Assembly: GCA_963281255.1 (NCBI GenBank)
Contig: OY725505.1
Span: 2,232,001-2,296,000 of the forward strand
DNA from: Aphrocallistes beatrix
Lineage: Eukaryota; Porifera; Hexactinellida; Sceptrulophora; Aphrocallistidae
Reading direction: 5' to 3'
Length of the DNA: 64,000 bases
Position 1 is the stretch's first letter. Each line of letters starts with the position of its first letter. The notes under the pieces were generated by a model. The model did no database searches. It worked only from the letters and a program-made list of their open reading frames with translations, and was not told where the DNA came from. Below are positions 11,071-22,423 of this stretch, piece by piece. The translations under genes and the position numbers were made by a program.

Positions 11071-14000
11071 TCACCTCCCCCTCATTTAGGATCTTCATCG
11101 CGAGCGCCATGGGGAGTCTTTATACTGTTCCATGAAACGGGGTTGCCAAAGAATTCCGTCTGCCTGGTTACCCGCGACGACCTTCTCGTTCCCCGATCAC
11201 CTAATTCCAAATCTACCTCCATTCCATTCGAATTGTCTTGGAGGAATTCCTCGTAAGGTTCGTTGTTCTCTCTTTCCGCCGGTGTTACACCTTCGGGGCT
11301 TTCTTCGTGAAATTCATTCTCTAATTCATCTGGAAGTGTCAATCCTATCGGCATTGGAACTGTATTTGCCGCTGATTTTTTGCATCGATTTAGATGTACC
11401 CACTTCTCCTTTTGGCTCACGGGATCTCTCAACAATGCATTGGCCCCTTTTCTCTCGCGCACCGTGAACGGACCGATGTACCGTGGATCCAATGAGTCGT
11501 GCTTGGCTTCATTGCTTAAATATACTCGATCTCCCTCAGTAATGCTGCTGTCCTTCTTCCCTTTGTCATACGCGTATTTTATCCTCTCTTTAGCCTCTTT
11601 TGAATTATTTAGGGCCACCTCTCGCAGTTCTGCTTGTATTCTCTTGAGCTCAGACACAGTATCATGCTCGTCTAGGTTTCCCATCGCATCGTTGTTCTCG
11701 AGCATTGCGTCGATCGGTCCCCTCAATCTGTTCCCGTACATCAATTCCTGAGGACATAGTCCGGTAGAGGCGTTCACCAATGTATTACACGTGAAACTAA
11801 CTTCGCTGAGCAGACGCGGCCATTCTGTTTTGGGGATGTTCCGTTCTAACAGCAGGCACCGCATAACCTGCTTGACTGTACCAATAGAGCGCTCTGCTAA
11901 ACCATCCCCTTCGGGATGATATGGCGAAGAGTGCCTTTTGTCAATCCCTAACTTTGCACATAGCTTTAGAATTACCTCTCCGTCGACGTTCCGTCCCTGG
12001 TCGGACACCAAGATTCTTGGAACACCATGCCTATGTATCCATCCCGATGTAAATGCATTCTCAATGCTCTCAGACGTCTGATCTTGTAGTGCAACTAGTT
12101 CAATATGCCGAGTGAACATATCGACAACTAGGAGGAAATACCTGTAACGCTCATCACTCCAGTGGCCACGTCCATAGCAACGGCGGACCTAGGGTGCAAC
12201 TCTCCCAAATCGTACGGTTGCAAAGTTTGTTTAGGCGTATGACTACTCTTTGACTTGCTGCAGATGTGACATGCCTTGCAAAACTGGGCTATATCCACGT
12301 TCATGCCCTGCCAAAAGTAATAGCGCTTTATTGCTTCGAGCGTTCCTTGCCTCCCTGCATGCGACCTACCGTGCACCATGCTAATCACTTTTCCATTTAG
12401 AGCATTCGGAACCGCGACTTGTCTTCCTCGACACAACATATCGTCGGTTATATTCATGTCTCGATAAGATTTGAACTTCCCTGAGCATATTCCACCTTGT
12501 TTAACCTGCTGCTTAGCGCGGTTGATAGCTTCATCATTCTTTTGCGCTGACCTTAATTCATTGATCCACTCCGGATGACCTGAGAGAACGTAGACCCGAT
12601 CTTCGAACGTACTCTCGCAGTTAACCTCTTCATCGTAAAAGTTGGTACCCCTGCTCAGTGTATCCGCTACAGTATTGTCACTCCCTTTCCGATATACAAC
12701 CTCGTAATCTAGGTCCTCCAGTTCCATTATCCATCTCGCAAAGGTATTGCGGGGGTCTTTTTGCTTCTTCATCCACACGAGAGGGTTATGGTCCGTGATC
12801 AGGTAGACATGGGTGGCCGCTCTCAAATAGTCGTACCACTTCCGCGTAGCGCTGACCAAAGCCCAAGCTTCTCTTTGACCGGCAGAATACCTCCGCTGAC
12901 TCTCATTCAATGTCGTGGAAAAGTAACTAATCGGACACAATATAGTACCTGTGCGCGGATCTTTCTGAGACAATACTGCTGCCACCCCCACTGAACTAGC
13001 ATCAGCCTCAACGAAAAAGGGCGAGTCCCATTTGGGATGGGCTAACACCACCGGTTGGTGGGCAAGCCTCCGGCATAGCGTCTGGAATGCCTCTTGACAC
13101 TTGACGTCCCAATTCCAGTTAGAAGATTTCCTCATTAGCATGTGTAGTGGTTCGGCGATAGTTGATAGATCCGGGATATACTGCCTATAATAATTTATCA
13201 TCCCCATAAACCTCTGCAGCTCCTTTATTCTTGTTGGAGTAGGGAAGCTAACGATGCGCTCCACCATCTCGTCCACTGGCCTACGGCCGGCTTCAGAAAT
13301 CTCGTGTCCAAGGAAAACACCGCTACCGTACCCAAAACGACATTTGTCGCGCCTGAGCTGGATGTTGGCTGCTTTAAAGGATTCGAGCACTCTCTTCAAG
13401 TCGATCAGATGACTCTGGAAATCCAACGAATGAGTTATGCAGTCGTCCACATATGACTCTGTATTCTTGGCTCCGTTGAGGGCGACGTCTAGGATACGCT
13501 GGAATGTACTCTGGCTGTTACACAGGCCGAAGGGCATCACTAACATCTCGTAGTGGCCACGAGGGACGGTAAATGCGGTTTTCTCTACACCTTCCTTTTT
13601 TAGCTTTACACACCAATACGCCGATGCACAATCTAGGAAAGAGAAAATCTTACTCCCCTCTAACGCATCGAAAAGTGATTGTGGGTCTGGCATGGCGTAA
13701 GCATCCTTTCTTGTATACTCATTTAGCTTTCGATAGTCGATGGCAAACCGCAAGCTACCATCCTTTTTCTTGACTATTACCACTGGACTGCCCCATGGTG
13801 AGTTGGAGGGCCGACAGATACCATTCCGTAGCATCTGCTCTATCTGCCTGTTAATCTCTGCTTCTGTCCCAGGAGACACGCGCCTTAACCTCTGTTTCAC
13901 TGGCAAGGCCTCACCAGTATCGATGGCATGTTCTCCAAGGTGCGTTGTAGCTGGCTTCTTGGGATTAGGGGCGAAAACTCCATCAAATTCCGTCAGAAGT

Positions 14001-15400
14001 TCTGTCAACGCCCTTCTTTCAGTTTCGGTCAATCCTGGGTTGACGTCAAAGCGTGCATTGCTATCCACGTCTTGGGAATCACACAATTGAGAAACTACAG
14101 CACGTGTAACGGTGGAGCCGCCTCTAATCGAGGCTGGGGGGTGCTTACGAACACCTCCCAGATGCACTTCGCACGAATCCCAGTCAAACTTTACTGACTT
14201 GAATTTTCCCAGAAATTCCCGACCCAAGATTACTACTGGTTCACCGCTTTCGAGTACTCGGAATGACTGATCTAATTCTTGTCCATCGCCAACATCTACC
14301 TTAAGGTTCACAATCCCTGCCACGGTAACTGGAGATTTACATAACCCATATACCAACCCAGAACATTCCTATAATAAGTGGATTAGTCCTAGGCGTCTAA
14401 GGGTAACCTCGTCTATCACCGCAGGGCTAGCCCCCGTATCTAACAGTGCATTCGTTCGTTTCCCATTAAGGCAAATTTCTAGCGTAACACAGCTCTCCCA
14501 TTCGTTAGGACCAATGGTATAGATTCTGTCTTTCCCACGCGGAGCCGAAAGTGGCTTTGTCTTACATTGATCAGCATCATGACCTTGATTTCCACAGATT
14601 GCACAAGTGCGCTTTGGGCAGACCTTCCACCCATGTGCACGGCTCTTGCAGATATAACACTCAAATCTTTGCTTCGCGTCTCTTGGTTTGTATCCACTTC
14701 GCACATACTTATTCGTGTCTCTGCGAGTTACTAAAACGTCTGACTCCTGTGCTTCCTTCCCTCCAACTTCCTGGGATTCGAAGGCCTTAAAGCTGGGTTC
14801 GACTTCCGCTATTTCTACCTTGCCTAAATCTCGATAGCCTTTGTCAAGTGGTAGCCCGCGTTCTGAAAGCAGGCCCTTTATCTTAACAATGAGCTCTCCT
14901 CCTTCCGCTTCACTAACGTTTTCCTTTTCGGCTAATTCTGACTTTATTTTCCCTTGAATCTCCTTGGGTAGTTGTGCGGTAAGTAGCACACATATCGTTC
15001 GGACTGAGAGGTTAGCTCGTTTGGCTTCCTTCCGCAGTGAGTAGTAATAATCCCCAATGGTTTCTCCGGGCCTCCACTTCATATCGCAGACACGAAGGAT
15101 AGAAGTGTATTCATCAGTCGGGGGATCCAGCCGCTCCCTCAGAGTCTTGAATGCTTCGTCGAGAGTAGTGCTCGCCTGAACAACCACCCTTACCACTTCT
15201 CGCTCCTCAACACTGCTGCATATGTAAGCGGGAAGCATTCCAATTGCCAGTTTCAAACCGTTTTCTCCTTGGGCCACCAGAGGGCCTGTAGCAGCGCGAA
15301 AAAGCAGTTCCCAATTCTCCACTCGTTCTCCAGGTATGAGATGTGGGATAGCCATACTCGAATTGGGGGTAGCCATGATAGTTGAGGTAATTGTTACTTA

Positions 15401-15555
15401 TGTAACAAGGTATGCAGTGCTATAAATATAACCACAGCAAGGTATATTATCGAGAAGTAACAATTAGCTAAATAGGCCCTAGTGTTTGAGTATCTAACTC
15501 AAGTAAACTGTTCTACTTGAGGTTAACTAATAAACTAAGTAATCTTCCCATGACA
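15401..15555 (-). repeat. 5' LTR of the gypsy-type fossil
   Basis: This is the second 155-bp terminal repeat, on the 5' side of the - strand element. The gag-like start lies only about 25 bp inside it, an unusually short leader. AGTA follows at 15556-15559. Confidence 0.9.
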
Positions 15556-15600
15556 AGTACTGTACTTGTACATAGTACTTCTATACTACATGCTATGTAT

Positions 15601-16244
15601 CAAGGATGTTCAAACGGTGGCCCGCGAGACCATTCGCTGTGGCCCGCGGATAATTCGCTGGTTTTCATTATTCATATATATACAGTAGATTGACGTGCTT
15701 CAATCGTCAGATAATATTTGTTTTTTCTAAACACCATATAGAAATAATTATAGATACTCTACAAATGCATTAATGTTCCTAGTATAAATACAGTATTTGC
15801 TAACTATAGTTTGCATTTACGAATTCTATCAATTATTAGAGCTTCACAAGTATAACCTAGGAGGCAGAACCTAAATTAAAATGGAGAGTTCTAGCTTAGT
15901 TAAATCCAAGCAACATTATCACTCTCATTAGCTAAATTTCGTAGTTTAGGTATATTTTTCTGCAATGTTATTCTACTATGTACATAGTATACCTCAAATC
16001 TAAGTTTAGTACTATTGTCCAGTTCAAAAGAGACATCAAATGATTCAAACCCATTCAAAAGATTATAATTTAAGTCAATAACCTGAATTTACAAGTAGAA
16101 TCCATTGTTCATGCAATATGAGGTCAAATATTATAGCTTGGAAATTGATTAAACTAAAGCCAGAGGCGATCTATGATTTGTGACCCGTAAGGCGGAGCCT
16201 AATTTTTAAAGTGGTCCGTAGATTTGAAAGTTTGAGCACCCCTG
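15601..16244. mobile_element. hAT-type MITE
   Basis: The ends CAAGGATGTTCAAAC and GTTTGAGCACCCCTG are imperfect inverted repeats of the CAGGGGTG...CAAAC type common in hAT elements. The flanks CTATGTAT (15593-15600) and CAATGTAT (16245-16252) match at 7 of 8 positions. It has no coding capacity. GGCCCGCG and ATTAGGCTCCGCC-like blocks near the ends are typical of this hAT terminus. Confidence 0.75.
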
Positions 16245-16252
16245 CAATGTAT

Positions 16253-17400
16253 CATCTGTAGCACTCGTAGCAGTGTGTGTTAGTATTTTATTAGTTAACA
16301 AAAACACACTAGTTGTTGTAACTTGTAAGTAATCCAAAGGGATTATTTTATTAAATATGATTTTTGAGCGTACTCGATTACCCTAACTAGCCGTTGAGAG
16401 CAAGCCTCTTCGATTATTTTGGTATTACACAACACTTTGTCTAAACAATAAATATCGGCCCAGTAAAAACAACCTAGGATGTTATCTAAACTGCGGAATT
16501 CGAATTCAGAATATTTAAATATTGATCAAAGTTGAATCACATTGCTTACATTCTTGAAAAATAACACGTAATCAATAAGTTTGCAATGCTCTATTATTAT
16601 AATAGAAGACACAGACACGCCCATACACACTCAAAGATACATAAAAAACAACGCAATAATACAGAATCTTAAAGATTAACGATGTATTTAATGCTTGTTT
16701 CCGGAAATAATTAGAGCTTGAAATCGCTACATTAATACAAATGGGGGGACCCCCCCCAAATCGAGGATAATAATAATAAAAATTGGGGGGTCCCCCCCCA
16801 ATTTGAAGGGGGCCCCCAAAATGAGATACAAAATTTGATAGAAATGGGGGTCCCCCCCAACTGAAACCCTACAGCCATGACCCCCAATTAAGTGATGAAG
16901 TTACTTTCTACTTTTTTCTTGATTTTTATACATCAAAATGAATGAATAATTTGTAGTACTTGTATATTAAAGTACAATATGGAATGTTAGACTCCTCCGG
17001 TCCGCGTGCTTATAGATGTTAATCATTCTTCCCGTGGGCTGAAAAGTTTGCCGACCCCTGGTATTGTACTTCATGGCCCTATAGACATTTAACATATTGG
17101 GCTTAATTTTCATTAAGTTAGCTCATACTCATGGTTTTCCATAAATTCAATTACTGAGTAAACATACAAAAAAGAGTCCCAAGTTTGTCTCTACCTTTGC
17201 TATCCAATTATACCATCTAGACATCCCACAAACAAAGTACCGCGCTGCCAAATGAGTCCTTGTTATGATCGAGTGCAGAAACCTATGCATTGAGCAATAG
17301 CTATACTCACTTGGTATTGCAGGTAGCCCAGCACTTTGTGGGATGGGGAAGGTGGAGGTAAACTGAGTATCTTTTTGATATTGTTTGTATCACTATATTA
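16253..17400. other. non-coding stretch with G-run/C-run palindromes and a hAT end
   Basis: No gene is visible. At 16741-16870 there are four closely spaced palindromes of G runs meeting C runs (for example GGGGGGACCCCCCCC). At 17000-17060 the sequence reads CCCGTGGGCTGAAAAG followed by TTTGCCGACCCCTG, the right terminus of a hAT element whose left end I did not find. Confidence 0.5.
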
Positions 17401-17470
17401 AGGTGGAAAGACTCCAACATGCTAAAAATAAGCTTTCTGTGCCTGAAAATTTCTTCAATCAATTCGTTAC
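17401..17470 (-). repeat. family A fragment
   Basis: Only the AAAGACTCCAACATGC ... TTCAATCAATTCGTTACAGA segment of family A is present. The adjoining stretch to about 18140 holds no recognisable gene or repeat. Confidence 0.6.
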
Positions 17471-18144
17471 AGAAATTTTAATATAATGTATACATTAATA
17501 TATCTCAAATATGATACAATTATCATCAAAAAATTTCGGTCGACCGACCAAAGTGCAGTTCCAGTAAGTGACAGAAAGGAATGTGAAATATGAATATCTA
17601 AATACTTCATACTTATTTTAGAGTATTCTAAGTGTAACATTTGAAATCTACAAATGGAAATACCCTATATTGCCGTTAAGAGCTCACTTTTAGCAACTGA
17701 GGAATGCATAGACAATCCAAATAAGATTTTCAGACTTTTTGGATTAAGGCCTTCCAATTTTTATTCTATAAAAAATCAAACATTATAAATGCAGATAACC
17801 ATGTCTTAAATGAGCTAGCTCTTAAAAGAGCCTATTGCGCAATCACATGATGACATATCGAATTAAACACAAAGTTTTCCATTTCGTCAACTTAATAATG
17901 CAATTTTTTTATTTGAATTGGGCCGACTTCTCTCCTGAGCCGAGTTCATCAGTATTCCTTTGAATCCCCAATGGTCCGCGACGTCGAGATACTGCAATTG
18001 AAGAGAGCAAAGAAAAGGAATAATTCGGTCATTAGATTAACTCGCAAAGCACCAAGTTCTTAGGGTTTGTGTTACCAATAAGTATACTACTCATTTATAA
18101 GGCATGCAGCATGGTTGAAACCAAGCCGGACACTCTTACTAGAC

Positions 18145-18760
18145 ACACAGTCTGTCCCATAATTATTTTGGATTATAAAACTCTTAAATTCAAAAGCTAG
18201 AGATGCCATAATATTGATGATTCTAAATGCTAATCAATATGTTGTTTATTAATTTATTTCATAACCATTGTTATCGTTAACAATTGGCACTTTTTTCATT
18301 GACCGCCAATATAGTTCGAGGAAAATACATCTATACCTTACCAAATAGCAGTCACGTCATCTTTAAGACCCTTTAGAGTCACTGGACCGCGTTCGATAAT
18401 TTATTTATTCAACCTAGCAAACAAATTCTCAATCAGGTTGGCATCCGGTCTCTGACTGGGCCAGTCTATGGTGTTTTGAGGCATTTTTCTTTCATCCAAG
18501 TCTTGATTACCTGTGTATTTTGGGTCGTTGTCTTGGACCAGAAACCATTTCTTTCCGTGAAAAGCATTTGGTTGTTGCAACAAATGTCCATTTAAATTAT
18601 TACAAAATATCAGTTAGAATACCCCAAAAATGTACAATGGAGAGGTTCCCACTAATGAAAATTCCGCCTATATACAAGTAGTATGGATTTTCTTGGTATG
18701 TTTAGCGGTTGGGGGAGTCCTGATATGACCACTCTTAGTCCACATGCGAATAATCGAGTT
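18145..18760 (-). pseudogene. Tc1 transposase relic
   Basis: The open part (18401-18583) reads KWFLVQDNDPKYTG and then WPSQRPDANLIENLFARLNK, the second catalytic aspartate and the glutamate region of Tc1 transposases. Further 5' on the - strand, a damaged frame gives LVGTSPLYIFG. The low-coordinate end CAGTCTGTCCCATAATTATT looks like a Tc1 inverted repeat; the other end is missing. The relic is truncated, with several stops. Confidence 0.75.
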
Positions 18761-19101
18761 TTAATAGTAAGGATATTTTCGAAGAAAATTTTACTTGGGG
18801 ATAGTCTTGACCGAGTTTTTGAGATATATTAATATACGCATTCTCTTAAAACTTCAGCCTTCTTTCTCCTAAAATGACTGAGTCATAGTCGAAAAATGAA
18901 GTTTCTAATTATAAAAAATGTGAAATGACTTCGTAATTCCATGAGGAGTTGACATTTTCGTCTTAGGTCAGAACTTAGTGGAGCAAAATACTCCCACGTG
19001 CCAAAAATTAGCTTTCTTTGCCTGGCAATTTCTTCACTCAATTCGTTATACTGTATATATACACATATATGCCCATTAACCGAGTTCTAATAGTAAGGAT
19101 A
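18747..19101 (-). repeat. family A repeats, two partial copies
   Basis: A terminal fragment TCGAGTTTTAATAGTAAGGA lies at 18753-18773. It is followed by a second partial copy (about 18836-19101) from the CTTAAAACTTCAGCC block through AATTCGTTATACTG, a TA run and CGAGTTCTAATAGTAAGGA. Both lack the hairpin end. Confidence 0.65.
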
Positions 19102-19321
19102 TCATATATACGTATATATAAGAATTATATTATGCATTATATTCATTTAGATAGAATTTTCATCAATTTTAATTTTCTAAAATTTTTCCATTAGAAATTT
19201 TCACCCGATGTCTTCTCTATACTATATGGTGATCATTATGAATCTTGTCATAGTTATATTATTGATGTTGCTTGTAAAAACTTCAGCGAAGATATATATA
19301 TAGTAAGTGCTTAATATTTAT

Positions 19322-19450
19322 GTACAGTAGAACTCGATAATCTAACACCTGTAGATGTAATTCGGAACACCTCTAAAATCGTACCATGCATTTTATACTG
19401 CATAATCCGACAATTTGTTAATCCGACGCTTTTTTCGTTTCACAACGAAT
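19322..19450. mobile_element. pogo-like element, one end only
   Basis: TACAGTAGAACTCGATAATC begins a terminus closely similar to the pogo-like MITE at 6088. Stepwise repeats of AATCCGAC follow. The opposite end was not found. Confidence 0.45.
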
Positions 19451-19626
19451 GCCGAATTGTGTAGGTTATACTATATAGTAATGTTTTGTATACGTACAGA
19501 TTATATGTTCCGCGCCAAGTTTGAATTTACGCCAAATAAGAATATTCCTATTTGGTACGAAACACATCGCACGTTGTTTGTATATTAAAAAAACGCATAT
19601 ATTTTACAGCATGGTATATCTTATAT

Positions 19627-19826
19627 ATTAAACACTAGGATTTTGTTTGTTTGTTTATTTGTTTGTTCGAATTGATTGAAGGATTAGCAAGTAATAGAGA
19701 TATGAACATTAGCATGTAAGTGATATCATATTATTAAATGATGAGTATGGGATTAAGTTCGAAGATCTAAGTAGAATTTTCACACTCCCCCAAAAACTGC
19801 AAAACAACTTTTACATTTTCTATACA
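19627..19826 (+). repeat. family B repeat, 5' fragment
   Basis: It starts TATTAAACACTAGGATTTTG with a TTTG run and the shared GAATTGATTGAAGGA block. It breaks off after the segment ending CAACTTTTACATTTTCTATA, where a family A hairpin end begins. Confidence 0.6.
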
Positions 19827-20351
19827 ACAAGCGCGCTTCGCTTGCTTACGCTGCGCCGCTGGCGGACACTTTGTATCCGTCAGAGACACTTTTTGGGTGC
19901 CTAGGCTCACATTGGTTAATTATAGGGTAGTTAACATCTCTAAATACGTCTGCCTTACTGTTATAATCGGTATCACTTGAAAAATCACAAAATTTGTCAA
20001 TTTCTTTTTTGCAGCGTAATGATGACGTCATAACAGAGTGATGAGTCATTATTTTATGATGAGAGGTGTATCATATTTGAAATATATTAATATACATATT
20101 CTATCAAAATTTCAGCCTTCTATCATCTAAAATGGCTGAGTTCAAGTCGAAAAACTAAAATTGCTAATTATAAGGAAGGTAACAATGACGTCATAATTCC
20201 ATGATGAGTCACATTTTCGTCTGATGTCAGAATTTAGTGGAGTCATAGCCAAAAGACTCCCGCATGCCAAAATTCAGCTTTCTGTCTTGGCAGTTTCTTC
20301 AATCAATTCGTTATAGAGATAGATTTACATATACGTATACACACAATACTA

Positions 20352-21638
20352 CGAGGGGAGTTCAATATATTCTTAGCCTACCACACTTTTCTTCATTATC
20401 ATGGAGAGAAATTTTGCAAGCTTGTTTATTGACATACCTAAGCCCATCTTTAAACAACAAACCTCTTGGATCTAGCCATTTATTATCAACAAGTCTATTT
20501 ATATATAGCCTCTCTAAATTTATCCAAAAATGGACAGAATTGAATACAGAGCCGCATAAAGTTTTTGACTTTAGAAGGGAATGCACTGATGGACATCCAC
20601 CAAAGGTTAGCTATCGTTTGTGGTGATTCAGCTCCTTCGTACGCGACAGTAAAAAATTGGGCAGGGAAACGAGACGTGGTAGGGTACAACTCCAAGATGA
20701 ACCGAGATCAGGGAGGCCTGTTGAAGTCACTACTGAGAAAAATGTGGACAAGGTGAGGAAAATGCTCGAAGAAGATCGCCGAATTACAGTGCGAGAAATA
20801 GCTGTTGAAGTATCGTCCTCGATTGGAACCGTAGTCAGCATTTTACATGACCATCTAATCTTGAATAAAATTTGTGCCAGATGGGTCCCCAAATGTTTAA
20901 CTAAATAAATGGAGCAAGTGAGGGTAGACGTTAGCAAGTCTCTCTTATCAAGATATCATCAGGACCCTTCAATACTATACCGAAAAATTGTCACGGCAGA
21001 CGAAACATGGCTTCATCACTATGATTAGGGTTGCCAACCCTCCCAGAATCTCAACCAGTCTCCCGGAAATTAGCAAATCCAATCCAGGGAGGTTTTATCG
21101 TAAATATCAGCAGAAGTATACATTCAAGCAGCATAATAGTGAAGGCATTCTTCTTATTGATTGTGTACCCCGTGGTCAAACGGTTACCGGTATGTACTAT
21201 TCATCCCTGTTGCCCAAACTCCGGCGGAATATAAAGGATAAGAGGCGTGGTATGCTCAGAGCTGGAGTGATCCTTCACCATGATAATGCTGCAGTTCATA
21301 CCTGTAAGCTTACAACTGCTGAAATTCGTCAATGTGGATTTGAAACCCTTCCTCACCCACCGTATTCTCCTGATCTGGCGCCAAGTGACTTTCACCTGTT
21401 TCCTCGACTAAAACAAAACCTACGTGGTGAGAAATTTGACAATGACGAAGAAGTTATCGATGCCGTAAATAGGTTTTTTGACACTCAACCAAAGACTTTC
21501 TTCCACAGTGGATAAAAACTGTAAACGTTGGGAAAAGTGCATTGATCACCTAGGCGATTATGTTGAAAAATAAAGTTCAACTACTTGATGTAATTATAGT
21601 TTTGAGGGTGAGGCTAATTACTTATTGAACTCCCCTCG
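20352..21638 (+). mobile_element. mariner element
   Basis: TA dinucleotides flank the element at 20350-20351 and 21639-21640. The inverted ends are CGAGGGGAGTTCAATA and TATTGAACTCCCCTCG style copies (left CGAGGGGAGTTCAATATATT, right TATTGAACTCCCCTCG). The length of 1287 bp is normal for mariner. It lies in the TA-rich part of a family A copy. Confidence 0.9.
20560..21515 (+). pseudogene. mariner transposase relic (D,34D)
   Basis: N-terminal pieces read IHQRLAIVCGDSAPSYATV and then DEPRSGRPVEVTTEKNVDKV, the mariner DNA-binding region. The catalytic triad remains visible: ADETWLHHYD near 21000, HHDNAAVHT near 21275 and YSPDLAPSDFHLF near 21370, with 34 residues between the last two aspartates. 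At least three frame changes and a stop just after HHYD break it. The last frame (20988-21515) is the longest surviving part. Confidence 0.85.
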
Positions 21639-21671
21639 TATGTACATTAATCGAGTTTTAATAGTAAGGAT

Positions 21672-22324
21672 ACAATATACGTATACGTACATACTTATAG
21701 CTTCACTCTCACAAAAGAAATCAATTACGGCACCACAATAAAGTGTCATTGTTATTAATAGATAACTTTTAATGACTATCTTATCTTAATTTATTATAGT
21801 GTACAACAATAAAAAAGTATGTGCGATATTCATACCCTTATGTGCATATTGTATTTTCACACCTTTTAGAAATTAATGTGCTAGAGATTAGTTTTTAACA
21901 GTTGAAATGGGTTTTTTGAATAGCGGATGTTTCGTCAATGATATTTCTTTGAATGAAATTATTGATCATACAGTTTCTAAAACCTATATTTTTCTAATAT
22001 GCATTTTATCTCCTGTATTGCTCTTATAAATTATAATCTCCAAAATTATCACTTCCACTCACCCACTCATTCTAACAAATACTAAAATGCAAATCATTCA
22101 CCCCTTCACGAAATAATAGTTCCACTTTCACTCTCCCATTCATTCTATTCAGTTTTATAAAAAATTCTGGTTTCCCAACAGTTTGCAATCAATAATTTCA
22201 TTCAAATAGATATCAGTGACGAAACAGCCGTTAACGGGTTTTTAGAGATGTAGATTTCGAATATCGTATTTTCGAATCTATATGATAAATTATTTGTTTA
22301 ATTTGTTGTTTTGTTTTTCTTTAG
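21672..22324. other. presumed intron or upstream sequence with a degraded family B tail
   Basis: No credible reading frame is seen. The stretch 22210-22310 (TAGAGATGTAGATTTCGAATATC, then AAATTATTTGTTTAATTTG) is a degraded match to the tail of family B. It ends in a pyrimidine-rich tract and AG at 22324, the acceptor of the first RNF213-like exon recognised here. Confidence 0.5.
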
Positions 22325-22423
22325 GAAAGACCCAAAGATATTAGTTTAGAATTTCTTAGTTTCTCTCTTTTTGATTTATCTATCAATTCAACAATCAATT
22401 TATCACAGAGTATCAATGAACAG
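22325..22423 (+). CDS. RNF213-like exon a (33 codons)
   Basis: A pyrimidine-rich tract and TTTAG precede the exon; CAG|GTAATG follows it. The frame, beginning ERPKDISLEFLSFSLFD, is phase 0 at both ends. Identity rests on joining in frame to the next exons; its own sequence is not distinctive. Confidence 0.65.

Larger units (their letters stand above)
10916..15555 (-). mobile_element. Ty3/gypsy-type LTR retroelement fossil, nearly whole, young
   Basis: Matching 155-bp terminal repeats lie at both ends, with a likely 4-bp target duplication AGTA. Coding parts on the - strand, in order: a gag-like region with a CCHC knuckle (about 14.4-15.4 kb), then protease, reverse transcriptase, RNase H and integrase with its zinc-binding and DDE parts (about 11.1-14.4 kb). 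A purine-rich tract precedes the LTR at the low-coordinate end. The frames are open over most of their length, with about two interruptions. The family is known to use frameshifting or read-through between gag and pol, so not every frame change need be damage. LTRs that look identical by eye imply recent insertion. Confidence 0.9.
19827..21671 (-). repeat. family A repeat interrupted by a mariner
   Basis: The hairpin end is at 19827. The body runs through GACGTCATAACAGAGTGATG to AATTCGTTATAGAGATAG and a TA/CA-rich stretch. A mariner occupies 20352-21638. The end, TTAATCGAGTTTTAATAGTAAGGA, resumes at 21648-21671. Confidence 0.75.

Noticed and set aside
11132-14197. Several + strand frames of 66-123 codons
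   Set aside because: They are antisense shadows of the gypsy-type fossil on the - strand.
17600-17710. Possible upstream RNF213-like exon after TTTTAG
   Set aside because: A short frame exists but has no donor, no family similarity and no phase link to exon a.
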